A DNA stretch of 64,000 nucleotides from Methylomonas albis (lineage in GTDB: Bacteria > Pseudomonadota > Gammaproteobacteria > Methylococcales > Methylomonadaceae), in NCBI RefSeq assembly GCF_014850955.1, contig NZ_JACXSS010000001.1, positions 558,001-622,000 of the forward strand, written 5' to 3'. This document shows, in pieces, positions 33,855-44,945 of this stretch. The notes under the pieces were generated by a model. It was not told the origin of the DNA. It ran no database searches and saw only the letters and a list, made by a program, of their open reading frames with translations. Position 1 is the first letter of the stretch; each line of letters opens with the position of its first letter. The translations under genes and the position numbers were made by a program.

Positions 33855-35136
33855 GCCCATCCAAAAGCTGGACGTTCGCCGCACCTTGTCAACCGGCGAT
33901 TCGGTGGCGGTTGGGGTGCTGGCGCAAAATCGCCAGGGGGTGTTTTTTCAATACGCTGCCGATTACCTTGAGCGCTACGCTAACCTGTCGCCGTTTACCT
34001 TAAAACCGAGCACGGAACTACAGCTAGGGCCCGACACGCCGCACCAAGGTATTCACGGGGTGTTTGCCGACTGTCTGCCCGATGGCTGGGGCTTGCTGTT
34101 ACAAGATCGGGTGTTTCGTCAGCAGGGTATTTTGGCGGCACACGTGACCGCGATGGATCGACTGGCATTTGTGGGGCATAACGGCATGGGGGCACTCAGT
34201 TTTGAACCGGTAGCGGATTGGCTGCCAGACAGCAGCGAGACGATTGATTTGGCGAACTTGGGTCTGGAGGCGCAGGCGCTGTTTGAGGGTGAAACGGAGC
34301 AGGTGTTGGCCGAGTTGGTGGCGGTAAGCAGTTCGGGTGGTGCCCGACCTAAGGCGCAGCTGTTTATGTCGCCGGATCAGCCGCTGCACTGCCGAACACG
34401 GGCACAGCCGGGCGATGACGCGTGGTTGGTGAAATTCACGTCGCAAAATCTGCCTTTGGGGCATGAAGAGGGCTTGTGTGAGGCGGCCTATTTGCAGTTG
34501 GCGCAGCGGGCCAAACTGGAGCCGCCCGAATGGCAGTTGTTGCAGGTGGCTACCCGCAGTGGTCCGCGTTCATGGTTGGCGGTAAAACGCTTTGATTGGT
34601 TGGGGGGCGCTGGGGATAAGGCCGGGCGTTATCATTTGCACAGCGCCTGTGGTTTGTTGGATGCCGATTTTCGCAGCCCCAGTCTGGATTATGCCGATTT
34701 GATTAAGGCCAGCCGACAGTTGTGCAAATCGCCTGCGGTGGGGCAGCGGCAATTTCGGCGGGCGTTGTTTAATTTGTTTGCCTGTAATCAGGATGATCAC
34801 AGTAAAAACTGGGCCTTTTTGCAGGATGACAGCGGCGCTTGGCGCTTGGCACCGTTTTATGATGTGACGTTTAGTCCGCATCCTTACGCCGAACATGCCA
34901 CGGCATTTGCGGGTTTTGGCAAAAATCCACCCCTTAAAGCCATGCAGACGCTTGCCCGCCATGCCGGGTTTGCCAACTGGAAACTGGCGCAGCAAGCGCT
35001 TGCGGAAGTCGTCGAGGTGGTTGCCAACTTTGCTGAGCTTGCCAGAGAGTTGGAGCTTAAAACGGAAACGATAACGCTGATTACCCGGCAATTAAACGCG
35101 GTTTGGCAGGCCAATAAGGGTTTGCTGGGCTCTTGA
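33844..35136 (+). CDS. hipA: HipA-family kinase toxin
   Basis: About 430 residues from ATG 33844. HipA-N1 domain (VAVGVLAQNRQGVFFQYAADYL) precedes the kinase: GARPKAQLF, AWLVKF with the ATP-binding Lys (about 198), catalytic NQDDHSKNWAFL (about 317) and PFYDVTFS (about 343). HipA phosphorylates a tRNA synthetase to induce persistence. All key residues are present. The hipBA pair separates the hsdMS remnants from hsdR. Confidence 0.93.
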   Translation: MNFKPIQKLDVRRTLSTGDSVAVGVLAQNRQGVFFQYAADYLERYANLSPFTLKPSTELQLGPDTPHQGIHGVFADCLPDGWGLLLQDRVFRQQGILAAHVTAMDRLAFVGHNGMGALSFEPVADWLPDSSETIDLANLGLEAQALFEGETEQVLAELVAVSSSGGARPKAQLFMSPDQPLHCRTRAQPGDDAWLVKFTSQNLPLGHEEGLCEAAYLQLAQRAKLEPPEWQLLQVATRSGPRSWLAVKRFDWLGGAGDKAGRYHLHSACGLLDADFRSPSLDYADLIKASRQLCKSPAVGQRQFRRALFNLFACNQDDHSKNWAFLQDDSGAWRLAPFYDVTFSPHPYAEHATAFAGFGKNPPLKAMQTLARHAGFANWKLAQQALAEVVEVVANFAELARELELKTETITLITRQLNAVWQANKGLLGS

Positions 35137-35161
35137 AACTGACATGCTTTAAGGACAGCCG

Positions 35162-38100
35162 ATGATAACCGAAGACCAACTGGAACAGCTCTGCCTCGAT
35201 TGGTTTCAAACCATTGGCTATGACTATGTTAACGGTTATGACATCGCGCCCGATGGTGAGCGCCCGGAACGTGTCGATTATCGGCAAATAGTGCTCGTTG
35301 ACCGCTTACTCAGCCAGCTACAAAAAATCAATCCGCATATTCCGATCGATGTTTTGGAGCGCGTAACCCAGCAAATCGCCAAGCCGGAATCGCCGGTGTT
35401 AATCAAAAGCAACCACGTGTTTCATCGCCTGTTATTAGAGGGAGTGAAGGTTGATTTTAAAATCGGCGGCGAAGAAAAAACCGATTATGTGGCCTTGCTG
35501 GATTTTGCCACGGTCAGCAATAACCAGTTTTTGGTGGTGAATCAATACACGCTTGCGGGCAGCAAAGGCCATCGCCGGCCGGATGTAGTGGTGTTTGTGA
35601 ATGGTTTGCCGTTGGCGGTGCTGGAACTGAAAAACCCGGCGGATGCCAGTGCGGATATTTGGGCGGCCTATCAGCAATTGCAAACCTATAAGGATGAAAT
35701 CAGCGATTTATTTATCTTTAACGCGGCGCTGGTGGTGAGTGATGGGCTACATGCGCGGGTGGGTTCGCTGACGGCCAATAAAGAGCGGTTTTTGCCGTGG
35801 CGCACGCTCGCTAATCAAGACGATAAACCGCTGTTTGAATACCGTTTGGAAACCTTGGTGAAGGGCTTTTTTCAGCCGGAATTATTTTTAGATTATCTGC
35901 ATTACTTTATTTTGTTTGAGCAGGACGATGGTCAGTTGATTAAAAAGATTGCCGGTTACCATCAGTTTCATGCGGTGCGTGAAGCGGTCAAAGCTACGGT
36001 GATTGCCGCGCAACAGATAGATGACCGTTCAGCCGAGCCTCGCGCCGATTATGCCCAGCGCGTCGTACCAGGTTCAGGTAAAGCGGGGGTGGTGTGGCAT
36101 ACCCAAGGTTCGGGCAAGTCGATTTCGATGGTGTGTTATGCCAGCAAATTATTAGCGCAGCCGCAGATGAATAACCCGACCATCGTGGTGGTGACCGATC
36201 GAAACGATTTGGACGGCCAGCTGTTTAATACCTTTAGCATGGCGGTGGAAACGCTGAAACAAACGCCGGTGCAGGCGGGTGACCGTGACGATTTGCGCGA
36301 GATGTTGGCCGCACGCCAAGCGGGCGGGATTATTTTTACCACCATCCAAAAATTTGCCTTGCTGGCGGATGAAGCCAGTCATCCGGTGTTAAGTACTCGC
36401 CACAATATCGTGGTGATCAGCGATGAAGCGCATCGCAGCCAATATGGCGATAAAGCCAAGCTAAATGCCAAAGGCCAATATACCTTTGGTTATTCCAAGC
36501 ATTTGCGCGATGCCTTGCCCAGCGCCAGCTTTATTGGCTTTACCGGTACGCCGATTGCCGCGCAAGATAAAGACACGCGCGCGGTGTTTGGCGATTATGT
36601 GTCGATTTACGATATTCAAGACGCGGTGGATGATGGCGCGACGGTGCCGATTTATTATGAATCGCGCCTGGCAAAGCTGGACATAAACACGGCAGACATC
36701 GAGGCTTTGAATGCGGAAGTGGACGAGGTGATTGAAGATGAAGAAGACATCGCCAGCCGCGAAAATACCAAATCCCAATGGGCCGCCTTGGAAAAACTGG
36801 TGGGTAGTACGCCACGGGTGGAGCAGGTTGCGAAGGATTTGGCGAGTCATTTCGAAACCCGGATTGCCAGTATGCCGGGCAAAGCCATGATCGTGTGCAT
36901 GAGCCGGGATATTTGTGTGGAGCTGTATAACGCCATCGTTGCGCTTAAGCCGGAATGGCACGACGCCGACCCCAACAAGGGCGCGATTAAAATTGTCATG
37001 ACGGGTTCGGCATCGGACCATGCCAAGTTACAGCCGCATATTTACAGTAAAGCCTCTAAAAAGCTGTTTGAAAAACGCTTTAAAGATGCGGGGGATCCGT
37101 TGCAATTGGTGATTGTGCGCGATATATGGCTAACCGGTTTTGATGCGCCGTGCTGCCATACCATGTACATCGATAAACCGATGAAAGGCCACAACCTGAT
37201 GCAAGCGATTGCACGGGTGAATCGGGTGTTTAAAGATAAGCCCGGCGGCTTGGTGGTGGATTATATCGGTATCGCCAGCGAGTTAAAGCAGGCGCTGAAA
37301 ACCTATACCGATTCCAAAGGCAAAGGGGCACCCACGCTGGATACGCATGAGGCCTATGCGCTGCTACTTGAAAAACTGGATATTGTGCGGGGCATGATGC
37401 AGGGCTTTGATTACAGTGCCTTTGCCACCCAGGCCTTGCAGTTATTACCGGGCGCGATGAATCATGTTTTAAGTTTGCAAGGCCGTAATGGTGAGCTAGA
37501 CGGTAAAAAGCGCTTTTTGGATGTGATGACGGCGTTAAGCCATGCCTACACTTTATGTTCGACGCTGGATGAAGTCGAGCCGCTGAAAAAGGAAATTGCC
37601 TTTCTAAGCGCTGTAAAAGCGGCGATAAGCAAATTTACGACGGTGGATAAACGCCGCACCGATGAAGAGAAAAACTCGGCACTGAAGCAGATTATCGATA
37701 ATGCCATTGTGGCCGATGGCGTGGATGATATTTTTAGCTTGGTGGGTTTGGATAAGCCTAATATTGGCTTGCTGTCGCCAGAGTTTATGGATGATGTGGC
37801 GCGGCTGAAAGAGAAAAATTTGGCCGTCGATTTGCTGGAACGTTTGCTGCGCGATGAAGTGAAGGCTCGCATGAAAACCGATGTGGTATCCGAGAAAAAA
37901 TACTCTGATCGCATTCTGGAGTCTTTACGCAAATATCATAACCGCGCGATAGAAACCGCTCAGGTGATTGAAGAGCTAATTGCCATTGCCAAAGACATGC
38001 AGGCGGATTTGGCGCAAGCGGAAAAACTGGGTTTAAATCCGGATGAAATCGCCTTTTATCGGGCCTTGATTCAAAATGAATCGGCCGTGCGTGAGTTGGG

Positions 38101-38320
38101 TGATAACAATCTACGCGAACTGGCGAAATATATTACCGAGCAATTGCGTAACAGCACCACTGTCGATTGGGCCAAGCGCGATAGCGTGCGGGCCAGATTG
38201 CGAAATCTGGTCAGAAGAGCCTTGCGGCGTTGGAAGTATCCACCGGATAAAGCCGATGAAGCGGTTGAGCTGTGTTTAAAACAAGCCGAGGTATTAAGTG
38301 AGGCTTGGAGTGTGAGCTAA
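35162..38320 (+). CDS. hsdR: Type I restriction endonuclease R subunit
   Basis: This 1052-residue HsdR has the nuclease motif [20 protein letters not shown] (about 139-158, PD..ExK), the SF2 motor with Walker A HTQGSGKS (about 312), DEAH in [12 protein letters not shown] (about 419), FTGTPI (about 459) and motif [10 protein letters not shown] (about 680). The frame is intact. Without working HsdM and HsdS nearby it should not cleave unless subunits are supplied in trans. It follows hipA by 25 bp and may be transcribed from the hipBA promoter. Confidence 0.95.
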   Translation: MITEDQLEQLCLDWFQTIGYDYVNGYDIAPDGERPERVDYRQIVLVDRLLSQLQKINPHIPIDVLERVTQQIAKPESPVLIKSNHVFHRLLLEGVKVDFKIGGEEKTDYVALLDFATVSNNQFLVVNQYTLAGSKGHRRPDVVVFVNGLPLAVLELKNPADASADIWAAYQQLQTYKDEISDLFIFNAALVVSDGLHARVGSLTANKERFLPWRTLANQDDKPLFEYRLETLVKGFFQPELFLDYLHYFILFEQDDGQLIKKIAGYHQFHAVREAVKATVIAAQQIDDRSAEPRADYAQRVVPGSGKAGVVWHTQGSGKSISMVCYASKLLAQPQMNNPTIVVVTDRNDLDGQLFNTFSMAVETLKQTPVQAGDRDDLREMLAARQAGGIIFTTIQKFALLADEASHPVLSTRHNIVVISDEAHRSQYGDKAKLNAKGQYTFGYSKHLRDALPSASFIGFTGTPIAAQDKDTRAVFGDYVSIYDIQDAVDDGATVPIYYESRLAKLDINTADIEALNAEVDEVIEDEEDIASRENTKSQWAALEKLVGSTPRVEQVAKDLASHFETRIASMPGKAMIVCMSRDICVELYNAIVALKPEWHDADPNKGAIKIVMTGSASDHAKLQPHIYSKASKKLFEKRFKDAGDPLQLVIVRDIWLTGFDAPCCHTMYIDKPMKGHNLMQAIARVNRVFKDKPGGLVVDYIGIASELKQALKTYTDSKGKGAPTLDTHEAYALLLEKLDIVRGMMQGFDYSAFATQALQLLPGAMNHVLSLQGRNGELDGKKRFLDVMTALSHAYTLCSTLDEVEPLKKEIAFLSAVKAAISKFTTVDKRRTDEEKNSALKQIIDNAIVADGVDDIFSLVGLDKPNIGLLSPEFMDDVARLKEKNLAVDLLERLLRDEVKARMKTDVVSEKKYSDRILESLRKYHNRAIETAQVIEELIAIAKDMQADLAQAEKLGLNPDEIAFYRALIQNESAVRELGDNNLRELAKYITEQLRNSTTVDWAKRDSVRARLRNLVRRALRRWKYPPDKADEAVELCLKQAEVLSEAWSVS

Positions 38321-38385
38321 TACGTCACCGAATTTGCTATGACTTAAACCAAGGACGTGCTTTCAAAGGGATTGATCTAAAACAC

Positions 38386-38666
38386 AAGAGCGCCAGCATT
38401 TTTCGGTAAAGCTGAAATGGGTCCCATCCGATTTCAGCGCGAAAAATTTGCTGGCAGTTTATGCCTTCGGCGGCCCCGATTCGTCCGCGTCACCTCGTCT
38501 CGACCCAACAGGGGGTCGAAACATCGGCTCTCGCATGACTTGACGCCGTGTCGCGATGCCTTGCAGGTTTTCTCCGCTTCGCTGCGAATACCCGCCCGGC
38601 GCTACGGCTATCGGGGACTAAAAATCTTCACTTCGCTATCGCTCCGTTTCCAAGATTTTCAGCGAA
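38386..38666. repeat. 281-bp structured repeat, copy 3
   Basis: This copy appears identical to copy 1 across all 281 bp, 24 kb away, and 66 bp after the hsdR stop. Flanks differ (AACAC on the left, TGAGCT on the right), without target duplication. Confidence 0.9.
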
Positions 38667-38779
38667 TGAGCTGTTATTGGTCAATCCAAGCGGGATTATT
38701 TAATTGTAAAAAGAGGTTTGGAATAGTTTCTGTGCGTTTGTACTAACATAGTGGGGTAATCTAATTCCTTGAGGCACCC

Positions 38780-39070
38780 ATGAGAATTGCAGCCACTGTC
38801 GCAACCCGATCTGCTCGATTGGGGCTGCGCGCTACACCAGAGCAAGAAGCTATATTGCGTCGAGCGGCAGAGGTGGCGCACAAGTCTTTAACTGAGTTTA
38901 TTCTTGACAGCGCCTGTCAAGCAGCTGAACAAACCTTGCTCGACCAACGATTGTTTATGGTATCAGGCAGCCAATATCAGGCTTTTTTGGATTTATTGTA
39001 TGGCCCAAGCGAAGAAAATGAGGGGTTACGCGACTTGTTTTCCCGAACCACTCCCTGGGATAATTCGTGA
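38780..39070 (+). CDS. DUF1778 (TacA-like) antitoxin
   Basis: This 96-residue ribbon-helix-helix antitoxin has the DUF1778 signature TRSARLGLRATPEQEAILRRAA and KSLTEFILDSACQAAEQTLLDQR, with a C-terminal toxin-binding tail. It overlaps the downstream GNAT toxin by GTGA. The antitoxin frame is intact although its toxin is dead. Confidence 0.92.
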   Translation: MRIAATVATRSARLGLRATPEQEAILRRAAEVAHKSLTEFILDSACQAAEQTLLDQRLFMVSGSQYQAFLDLLYGPSEENEGLRDLFSRTTPWDNS

Positions 39071-39562
39071 GTCACTGTTGCCCTGAGTCCCTTGGGGCAT
39101 TGCACCATCTGGATTTTTTCGATTGTGGCAAACCAGCGCTTAACGAATGGTTGGTTCGTCATGCCAGGCTAGCGCAGGGCAGTGGTTCAGCTAAAACCTT
39201 TGTCGTTACAGACGATACTCAACGAGTCATTGGCTTTTTCAGTTTGACTGTTGGTTAAATCGACACGTTGGATGCCCCGGAACGTATTCGCAAAGGAATG
39301 GGACAGTACCCCATTCCAGTCGCAATTCTTGCTCGTTTGGCGGTTTCCAAAGATCATCAAGGGCGCGGTATCGGCATCGGATTGTTGCAGGATGCTATTC
39401 GAAGATCGCTGCTGATTGCAGAGCAAGCAGGCATCCGGGCAATCGCACCCGATTGATGATGAGGCCGCCCGTTTTTACAGGCGTTTTGGATTTATTGCCT
39501 CTCCCTTACAAGAACAACAGCTCCTGTTACTTCTCAAAGACGCGCGGCGTTGGGCCAGGTAA
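39067..39562 (+). pseudogene. GNAT-family (TacT-like) toxin, inactivated
   Basis: TacT-type acetyltransferase toxins acetylate aminoacyl-tRNA. GTG 39067 opens LDFFDCGKPALNEWLVRHA and ends at TAA 39256-39258 after FFSLTVG; the expected next codon is Gln, so CAA became TAA. The same frame resumes DTLDAPERIRKGMG and the acetyl-CoA loop VSKDHQGRGIGIGLL, then shifts frame near 39445, after which HPIDDEAARFYRRFGF continues to 39562. Two independent lesions make it a pseudogene. Confidence 0.88.
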
Positions 39563-39763
39563 TGTTGCTAATTGGTGTCGTATTGGTTATGACCAAATTT
39601 CAGTGCATTGCGTGTAGGTATAGAACCCTGATTAGATTGCGCTATCTTTAAGGCCTCGCTCGCCTAGCTCGGCATGGAGAGTTGGCAACCGGCAGGTCGA
39701 GCTTATTAAGTAATCTCTATCTGGTTTGAACATAAATTACCTGCATTCCATTCCCCTCACATA

Positions 39764-42700
39764 ATGGCTCAACCACCCGACAGAATCCGAGCCAAGTGCT
39801 TGTGCATCGACATTGAAACCGCCCGTCAGGATAGCTTGCGGCTGCGGGAGATCGGTGCGTATCGGCCGGATACCGATGCCCGTTTGCGCTTATCCGGTAA
39901 AGCTGCCGAGCTGACTAAAAAACTGGATCAGATCAGCGAAGGTGCGGCGTTTGTGTTGGGGCATAACGTGATTGCTTTCGATCAGCCGGCTTTGCTGGTG
40001 TTGCATCCCGATTTGGCGCTGCATCGCTTGCCGCTGGTTGATACGCTGGAATTGTCGCCGGTGGCCTTTCCGCAAAATCCTTATCATCGCTTGGTGAAGG
40101 ACTACAAGCTTTGCACCACCACCCGCAACAATCCGGTTCGCGACGCGGAATTGGCTTACGAGCTGTTTCTGGATCAGGCCGAGGCCTTGCGGCAGCGGGT
40201 TACGGAGCATCCGGACGAAGCGCTGTGCCTGCATTTTTTATTGGCACCGGAAAATGGCAAGGGTGTGGCGAACTTCTTTGCGACTTTGCGCGCGGCGCTA
40301 AGGCCGTCCTTGAGCGATGCGCAAGCGGCCTGGCGGCGCGCCACCGCCGGCAAGGTATGCCGGGCCGGGCAGCAGCAGATCGTCAACGACTATTTGCCGG
40401 AGCCGGATTGGCACAAGCCGCTGGCCTACGTGCTGGCCTGGTTGCGAGTTTCGGGCGGCAATTCCGTACTGCCGCCTTGGGTGAGCTTGTCGTTCCCGAA
40501 AACCCGAGAACTTATCGCCACCTTGCGCGATGTGCCGTGCGGTGATGCCGAATGTGGCTGGTGTCGGGAGCAGCACGATCTGTCGCAACTGCTGCCGCGC
40601 TATTTTCCGGGCATCACGCAGTTCCGGCCGACGCCAACTACCGAGGACGGCCGCTCTTTGCAACAGGTTATCGTCGAATACGGCTTTGCCGGCACGCCGA
40701 CGCTGGCGATTTTACCGACCGGTGGCGGCAAATCGCTGTGTTACCAATTGCCTGCGCTGGCGCGCTTTTACCGCAACGGCAGTTTGACGGTGATTATCTC
40801 GCCGCTGCAATCCTTGATGAAGGATCAGGTCGATAACCTGGAAGCGCGCGGCATCACTTGCGCCGGTTACATCAACAGCTTGCTGAATCCACTGGAACGG
40901 CAGGTGATGCTGGATAAGTTGCGGCTGGGCGATTTGGGTTTGATTTTTATCGCGCCGGAGCAATTTAGAAGCAGCGCTTTCGCCAAGGCCTTGCAGCATC
41001 GCGAAGTGGGTGCTTGGGTGTTTGACGAAGCGCACTGTTTATCCAAATGGGGCCACGATTTTCGCCCGGACTATTTATATGTGTCTCGCTTTATCAAGGC
41101 CCGGCAAAAGGACAAACCGTCGCCGGTGTTTTGTTTTACCGCCACCGCCAAGCCGGACGTGGTAGAGGATATTGTCGAGCATTTTTTTAAGCGCTTAGGC
41201 TTTACGCTGGCGTGTTTGACTGGCGGCGTCAGCCGCGAAAACCTGCAGTACGAAGTGCATGCGGTGCCTGCCCAAGCAAAATATCCGGAAGTGTTGCGTT
41301 TGTTGGAGCAAAGCTTACACGACGCCGGTGGCGCTATCGTGTTTTGCGCCCGGCAGAAAACCGTGGAGGAAATGGCCGAATTTTTAAAACAGGCCGGCCT
41401 GGATTGCGGCTATTTCCACGGCGGCATGCAGCCCGAACAAAAACGCCAGGTGCAGGAAGCCTTCATCGCCGGCGAGTTGCGCGTCATCGCCGCCACCAAT
41501 GCCTTTGGCATGGGCGTGGATAAGGCCGACGTGCGGCTGGTGATTCATTTGGATACGCCGGGTTCCTTGGAAAATTATCTACAGGAAGCGGGCCGGGCAG
41601 GGCGCGACCAAGACCCGGCGCGCTGCGTGTTGCTTTACGACGACGCCGATCTGGATGTGCAGTTTCGCCTGTTGCGTAATTCGCGGCTGACGCAACACGA
41701 TATTTACGCGATTTTAAAAGCTTTACGCAGCATCGAGCGCAAAGACCGCAGCGAAGGTTCGGTGGTGGTCACCAGCGGCGAAATCCTCCTGGAAATTCCG
41801 GACAAGCACGGCATCGATCCCGACGCCGCCGATGCCGACACCAAGGTCCGCATCGCGGTGGCCTGGCTGGAAGAAGCGCGTTTGCTGGAGCGCCAGGAAA
41901 ATCACACCCGGGTATTTCCGGGCAGCTTGCAGGTGGCCAGTATCGATGAAGCCAGAGTGTTGCTGCAGAAAAAACTGGGGCCGAATGCCGATATTGAGCC
42001 TTATATCGCGCTGTTGTCGCAATTGTTTTATAGCGAAGACGACGAAGGTATTAGCACCGACGACTTGATGCTGGCGACCGGCCGCAACTCTCACGACGTG
42101 CAGAGCATGTTGCGGGATTTGGACCGCTTTAAACTGGTATCCAACGATACCGAAATCGGGGTGACGCTGTACCGAGACCCCGATACCGCCGACAGGCTGG
42201 AAGACTTGCGTAAGTTGGAAGATGGCTTGATTGCCAGTCTGCGCGAGGCCGCGCCGGATGCGGATCGCGAGCAATGGCAGATTTTGAATGTGCGGCGGCT
42301 GTGCGATACCTTGCGCCGCGACGCCGGCGTGGCATTGACGCCGGACAAATTGACCCGCTTGATGAAATCGTTTGCCGAAGCCTTTGGCGATGGCAGCGGT
42401 CTGCGCGGCTTTTTCGCGTTGCGTCCGGCCGGTCAGGATAATCGCTATTTGAAATTGCTGCGCAGCTGGCAGGACATCGACACCATCCGCCACAAGCGTA
42501 TGCGGCTGGCCCAGGCGTTGCTGAACTACTTTCTGGCGCGGCGGCAGGGCAATAATCTGCTGGTCACCTGTAAGCAAGGTGATTTGGAAGCAGCCTTGCA
42601 AGCCGATCTGACCTTGCAGGATCTGGAGGTGCGCGACTGGAATGTGGCCTTGGCGGCGGCGTTGATTTATCTGGACAGCAACGAAGTATTGCATCTGGCG

Positions 42701-44926
42701 CGCGGTAAGGCGGTGTTCCGCGCGGCGATGAGCATTCAGCTGAATGCCGAAGCCCGGCGCCGGCAGTTTAAAAAATCCGATTACGCCGAGCTGGCTTTGC
42801 ATTACAAGGACAAGATCATCCAGGTGCATGTAATGGCGGAATACGCCCGTTTGGCGCTGGGTAAGATTCAGGCGGCGATGGCGTTTATCGTCGATTACTT
42901 TGGCATGGACAGGCATGAATTTGTGCGCCGCTATTTCGCCGGTCGCCAGGATATTTTGGAAATGGCGACCACCGAAGCCGCACATCGACGTATCCTCACC
43001 GACCTGCAAAACCCCGAACAACAAGCCATCGTCGCCGCGCCGCTGGAAGGCAGTCAACTGGTGCTGGCCGGTCCCGGCTCCGGCAAAACCAAGGTGATTG
43101 TGCATCGGGTGGCCTGGTTGCTGCGCGAATGCATGGTGTTGCCGGAAGACATTATGGTGTTGAGTTATAACCGCTCGGCGGCCGTCGAAATCCGCAAGCG
43201 TTTATGGGCATTAATCGGTGCCGATGCCGCCGGGGTGACCGTACAAACTCTGCACAGTCTGGCGATGCGCCTCACCGGTACTAGCTATGCGGTAGCCGCC
43301 GAGCATGGCGAACAAGTCGACTTTAAGGCGGTGTTTAAGTCCGCCACGGCATTATTGCAGCAAGCGGAGCAGGGCGATGAGTTGGGGCCGGGCATCCAGC
43401 GCGACCGCTTGCTATCCGGTTTGCGCTATTTGCTGGTGGATGAATATCAGGACATCAACGCCGAGCATTACGAATTGATCAGCGCGCTGGCCGGCAGAGC
43501 CATCAACAGCGAGGACGATAAATTGTCCTTGCTGGCGGTGGGCGACGATGACCAAAATATTTACGCGTTCAACCAAGCCAATGTGCGCTTCATCAAGCAA
43601 TTTGCGACTGACTATCAAGCCAAAACTTACTATCTGATTGAAAACTATCGCTCCACCGCGCAGATCATTCATTGCGCAAATCGGGTGATTGCGCCGACGC
43701 GAGAGCGGATGAAAACGCAGCATGCTATCCAAATCAACTACGCGCGCCGAGAGACAGCGGAGGGCGGCGAGTTTGCCGAGCTGGATAGTTTGACGCAAGG
43801 CCGGGTACATATCCTGGAAACGCCGGGATCACTCCATGGTGAAGTGGAAGTGGCGCTGGCCGAGCTGATGCGGCTGAATAGCTTGGCAAGTTCGGGCCAA
43901 ACCAGCCATTGGGGCCGGTTTGCAGTGATCGCCAGGCATTGGGAAACATTAGAGCCACTAGGTGAATTGTGTCGCTTGCAAGGCATTCCGATGCGCTTGC
44001 TGCGCGATAATGCTTTGCTGAATTTGCATGGCACACGGGAAGGCTATGGTCTGCTGGCTTTGTTGAACAAGCCACAGGCTAAGTCTGGTAAGTCCAGAGT
44101 ATTGCTGCGCTACGGGGCCTTGTCGCACTGGTTTCAGCGTCGCTACCGGCAATCAGTGGATGAGCTGATCGAACATCCTTATCGCGCCATGCTGGCGCAA
44201 TTTATCATCGCTGCCGAGACTGTCACCCCAGGCTGTCAGCATGTGGTTAGCAACCTTGTCGAAGCGCTTTACGAATTCGGTTCCGGCAGCCAGTCCGGGG
44301 TAAACGATAGTCGGCACGCCCCGTTGCTGTTATTGACAGCGCATCGTGCCAAGGGCTTGGAGTTTGATCATGTGTTGATTCTGGACGGCGGCGGCTGGCA
44401 GCAAAGCAGCGACGAAGAGCGGCGACTGTTTTACGTGGCTATGACCCGCGCCCGCAAAACCCTGACTATTTGCGCCAAACAGGGTGGGCGGCATGCTTTT
44501 ATTCGAGACTGCGAGGCGCTTTGCGTTAAAACCCAGCCGCAATTTAGTCGCGAATTGCCAGCGTTGGGTCAACGTACTTGGGTGGCCGATTTGGAGCAAG
44601 TTGCGCTGTCATGGCCGGGATATTTCGCGCCGGATAAGCCTATTCATCGGACGATTGCGGCATTGGAGGTTGGCAGCGAGTTGACATTGCGAGCCAGAAA
44701 CGATGGGCAAAGCGGTTGGGAGTTGGCGGATTTAAACGGTATGACAGTCACGCGGATGGCCAAAGCCTTTACTCCACCAACAGGAAAATTAGTGGCGGTG
44801 CGGGTTGCCGCCATTTCGGTAAGGCACAAAACCGCCGGCAATACCGAAAATCTGCGTTGCGAGCGTTGGGAATTGGTATTGCCGGAAATTTTGTATGTGC
44901 CGAGTTCAATCGCCGGAAATACCTAA
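39764..44926 (+). CDS. Exonuclease-RecQ-UvrD fusion helicase
   Basis: This 1720-residue protein has three parts. Residues about 8-130 look like a DEDD 3'-5' exonuclease (CIDIETA, LGHNVIAFD, then Asp in VRDAELAYELF). Residues about 265-660 hold a Cys cluster (CGDAECGWC) and a RecQ-type motor: LPTGGGKSLCYQ (about 316), VFDEAHCLSKWGHDFRPD (about 417) and QEAGRAGRD. Residues about 1090-1620 are an SF1 UvrD-like motor: AGPGSGKTK (about 1100), LLVDEYQDINAEH (about 1222), ENYRST and TAHRAKGLEFDH (about 1525). The frame is intact. The combination suggests repair or anti-invader DNA processing; role unproven. Confidence 0.9.
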   Translation: MAQPPDRIRAKCLCIDIETARQDSLRLREIGAYRPDTDARLRLSGKAAELTKKLDQISEGAAFVLGHNVIAFDQPALLVLHPDLALHRLPLVDTLELSPVAFPQNPYHRLVKDYKLCTTTRNNPVRDAELAYELFLDQAEALRQRVTEHPDEALCLHFLLAPENGKGVANFFATLRAALRPSLSDAQAAWRRATAGKVCRAGQQQIVNDYLPEPDWHKPLAYVLAWLRVSGGNSVLPPWVSLSFPKTRELIATLRDVPCGDAECGWCREQHDLSQLLPRYFPGITQFRPTPTTEDGRSLQQVIVEYGFAGTPTLAILPTGGGKSLCYQLPALARFYRNGSLTVIISPLQSLMKDQVDNLEARGITCAGYINSLLNPLERQVMLDKLRLGDLGLIFIAPEQFRSSAFAKALQHREVGAWVFDEAHCLSKWGHDFRPDYLYVSRFIKARQKDKPSPVFCFTATAKPDVVEDIVEHFFKRLGFTLACLTGGVSRENLQYEVHAVPAQAKYPEVLRLLEQSLHDAGGAIVFCARQKTVEEMAEFLKQAGLDCGYFHGGMQPEQKRQVQEAFIAGELRVIAATNAFGMGVDKADVRLVIHLDTPGSLENYLQEAGRAGRDQDPARCVLLYDDADLDVQFRLLRNSRLTQHDIYAILKALRSIERKDRSEGSVVVTSGEILLEIPDKHGIDPDAADADTKVRIAVAWLEEARLLERQENHTRVFPGSLQVASIDEARVLLQKKLGPNADIEPYIALLSQLFYSEDDEGISTDDLMLATGRNSHDVQSMLRDLDRFKLVSNDTEIGVTLYRDPDTADRLEDLRKLEDGLIASLREAAPDADREQWQILNVRRLCDTLRRDAGVALTPDKLTRLMKSFAEAFGDGSGLRGFFALRPAGQDNRYLKLLRSWQDIDTIRHKRMRLAQALLNYFLARRQGNNLLVTCKQGDLEAALQADLTLQDLEVRDWNVALAAALIYLDSNEVLHLARGKAVFRAAMSIQLNAEARRRQFKKSDYAELALHYKDKIIQVHVMAEYARLALGKIQAAMAFIVDYFGMDRHEFVRRYFAGRQDILEMATTEAAHRRILTDLQNPEQQAIVAAPLEGSQLVLAGPGSGKTKVIVHRVAWLLRECMVLPEDIMVLSYNRSAAVEIRKRLWALIGADAAGVTVQTLHSLAMRLTGTSYAVAAEHGEQVDFKAVFKSATALLQQAEQGDELGPGIQRDRLLSGLRYLLVDEYQDINAEHYELISALAGRAINSEDDKLSLLAVGDDDQNIYAFNQANVRFIKQFATDYQAKTYYLIENYRSTAQIIHCANRVIAPTRERMKTQHAIQINYARRETAEGGEFAELDSLTQGRVHILETPGSLHGEVEVALAELMRLNSLASSGQTSHWGRFAVIARHWETLEPLGELCRLQGIPMRLLRDNALLNLHGTREGYGLLALLNKPQAKSGKSRVLLRYGALSHWFQRRYRQSVDELIEHPYRAMLAQFIIAAETVTPGCQHVVSNLVEALYEFGSGSQSGVNDSRHAPLLLLTAHRAKGLEFDHVLILDGGGWQQSSDEERRLFYVAMTRARKTLTICAKQGGRHAFIRDCEALCVKTQPQFSRELPALGQRTWVADLEQVALSWPGYFAPDKPIHRTIAALEVGSELTLRARNDGQSGWELADLNGMTVTRMAKAFTPPTGKLVAVRVAAISVRHKTAGNTENLRCERWELVLPEILYVPSSIAGNT

Positions 44927-44945
44927 GTTTTTCTTAGCTGATCCC

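Noticed and set aside
35435-37021. Several antisense open frames within hsdR
   Set aside because: All overlap the conserved nuclease and motor motifs of hsdR and have no independent support.
41723-43105. A 460-codon open frame antisense to the helicase fusion
   Set aside because: It lies wholly opposite a well-supported gene with conserved motifs, is rich in His/Gln/Val as expected for the complement of GC-biased codons, and has no SD or domain.
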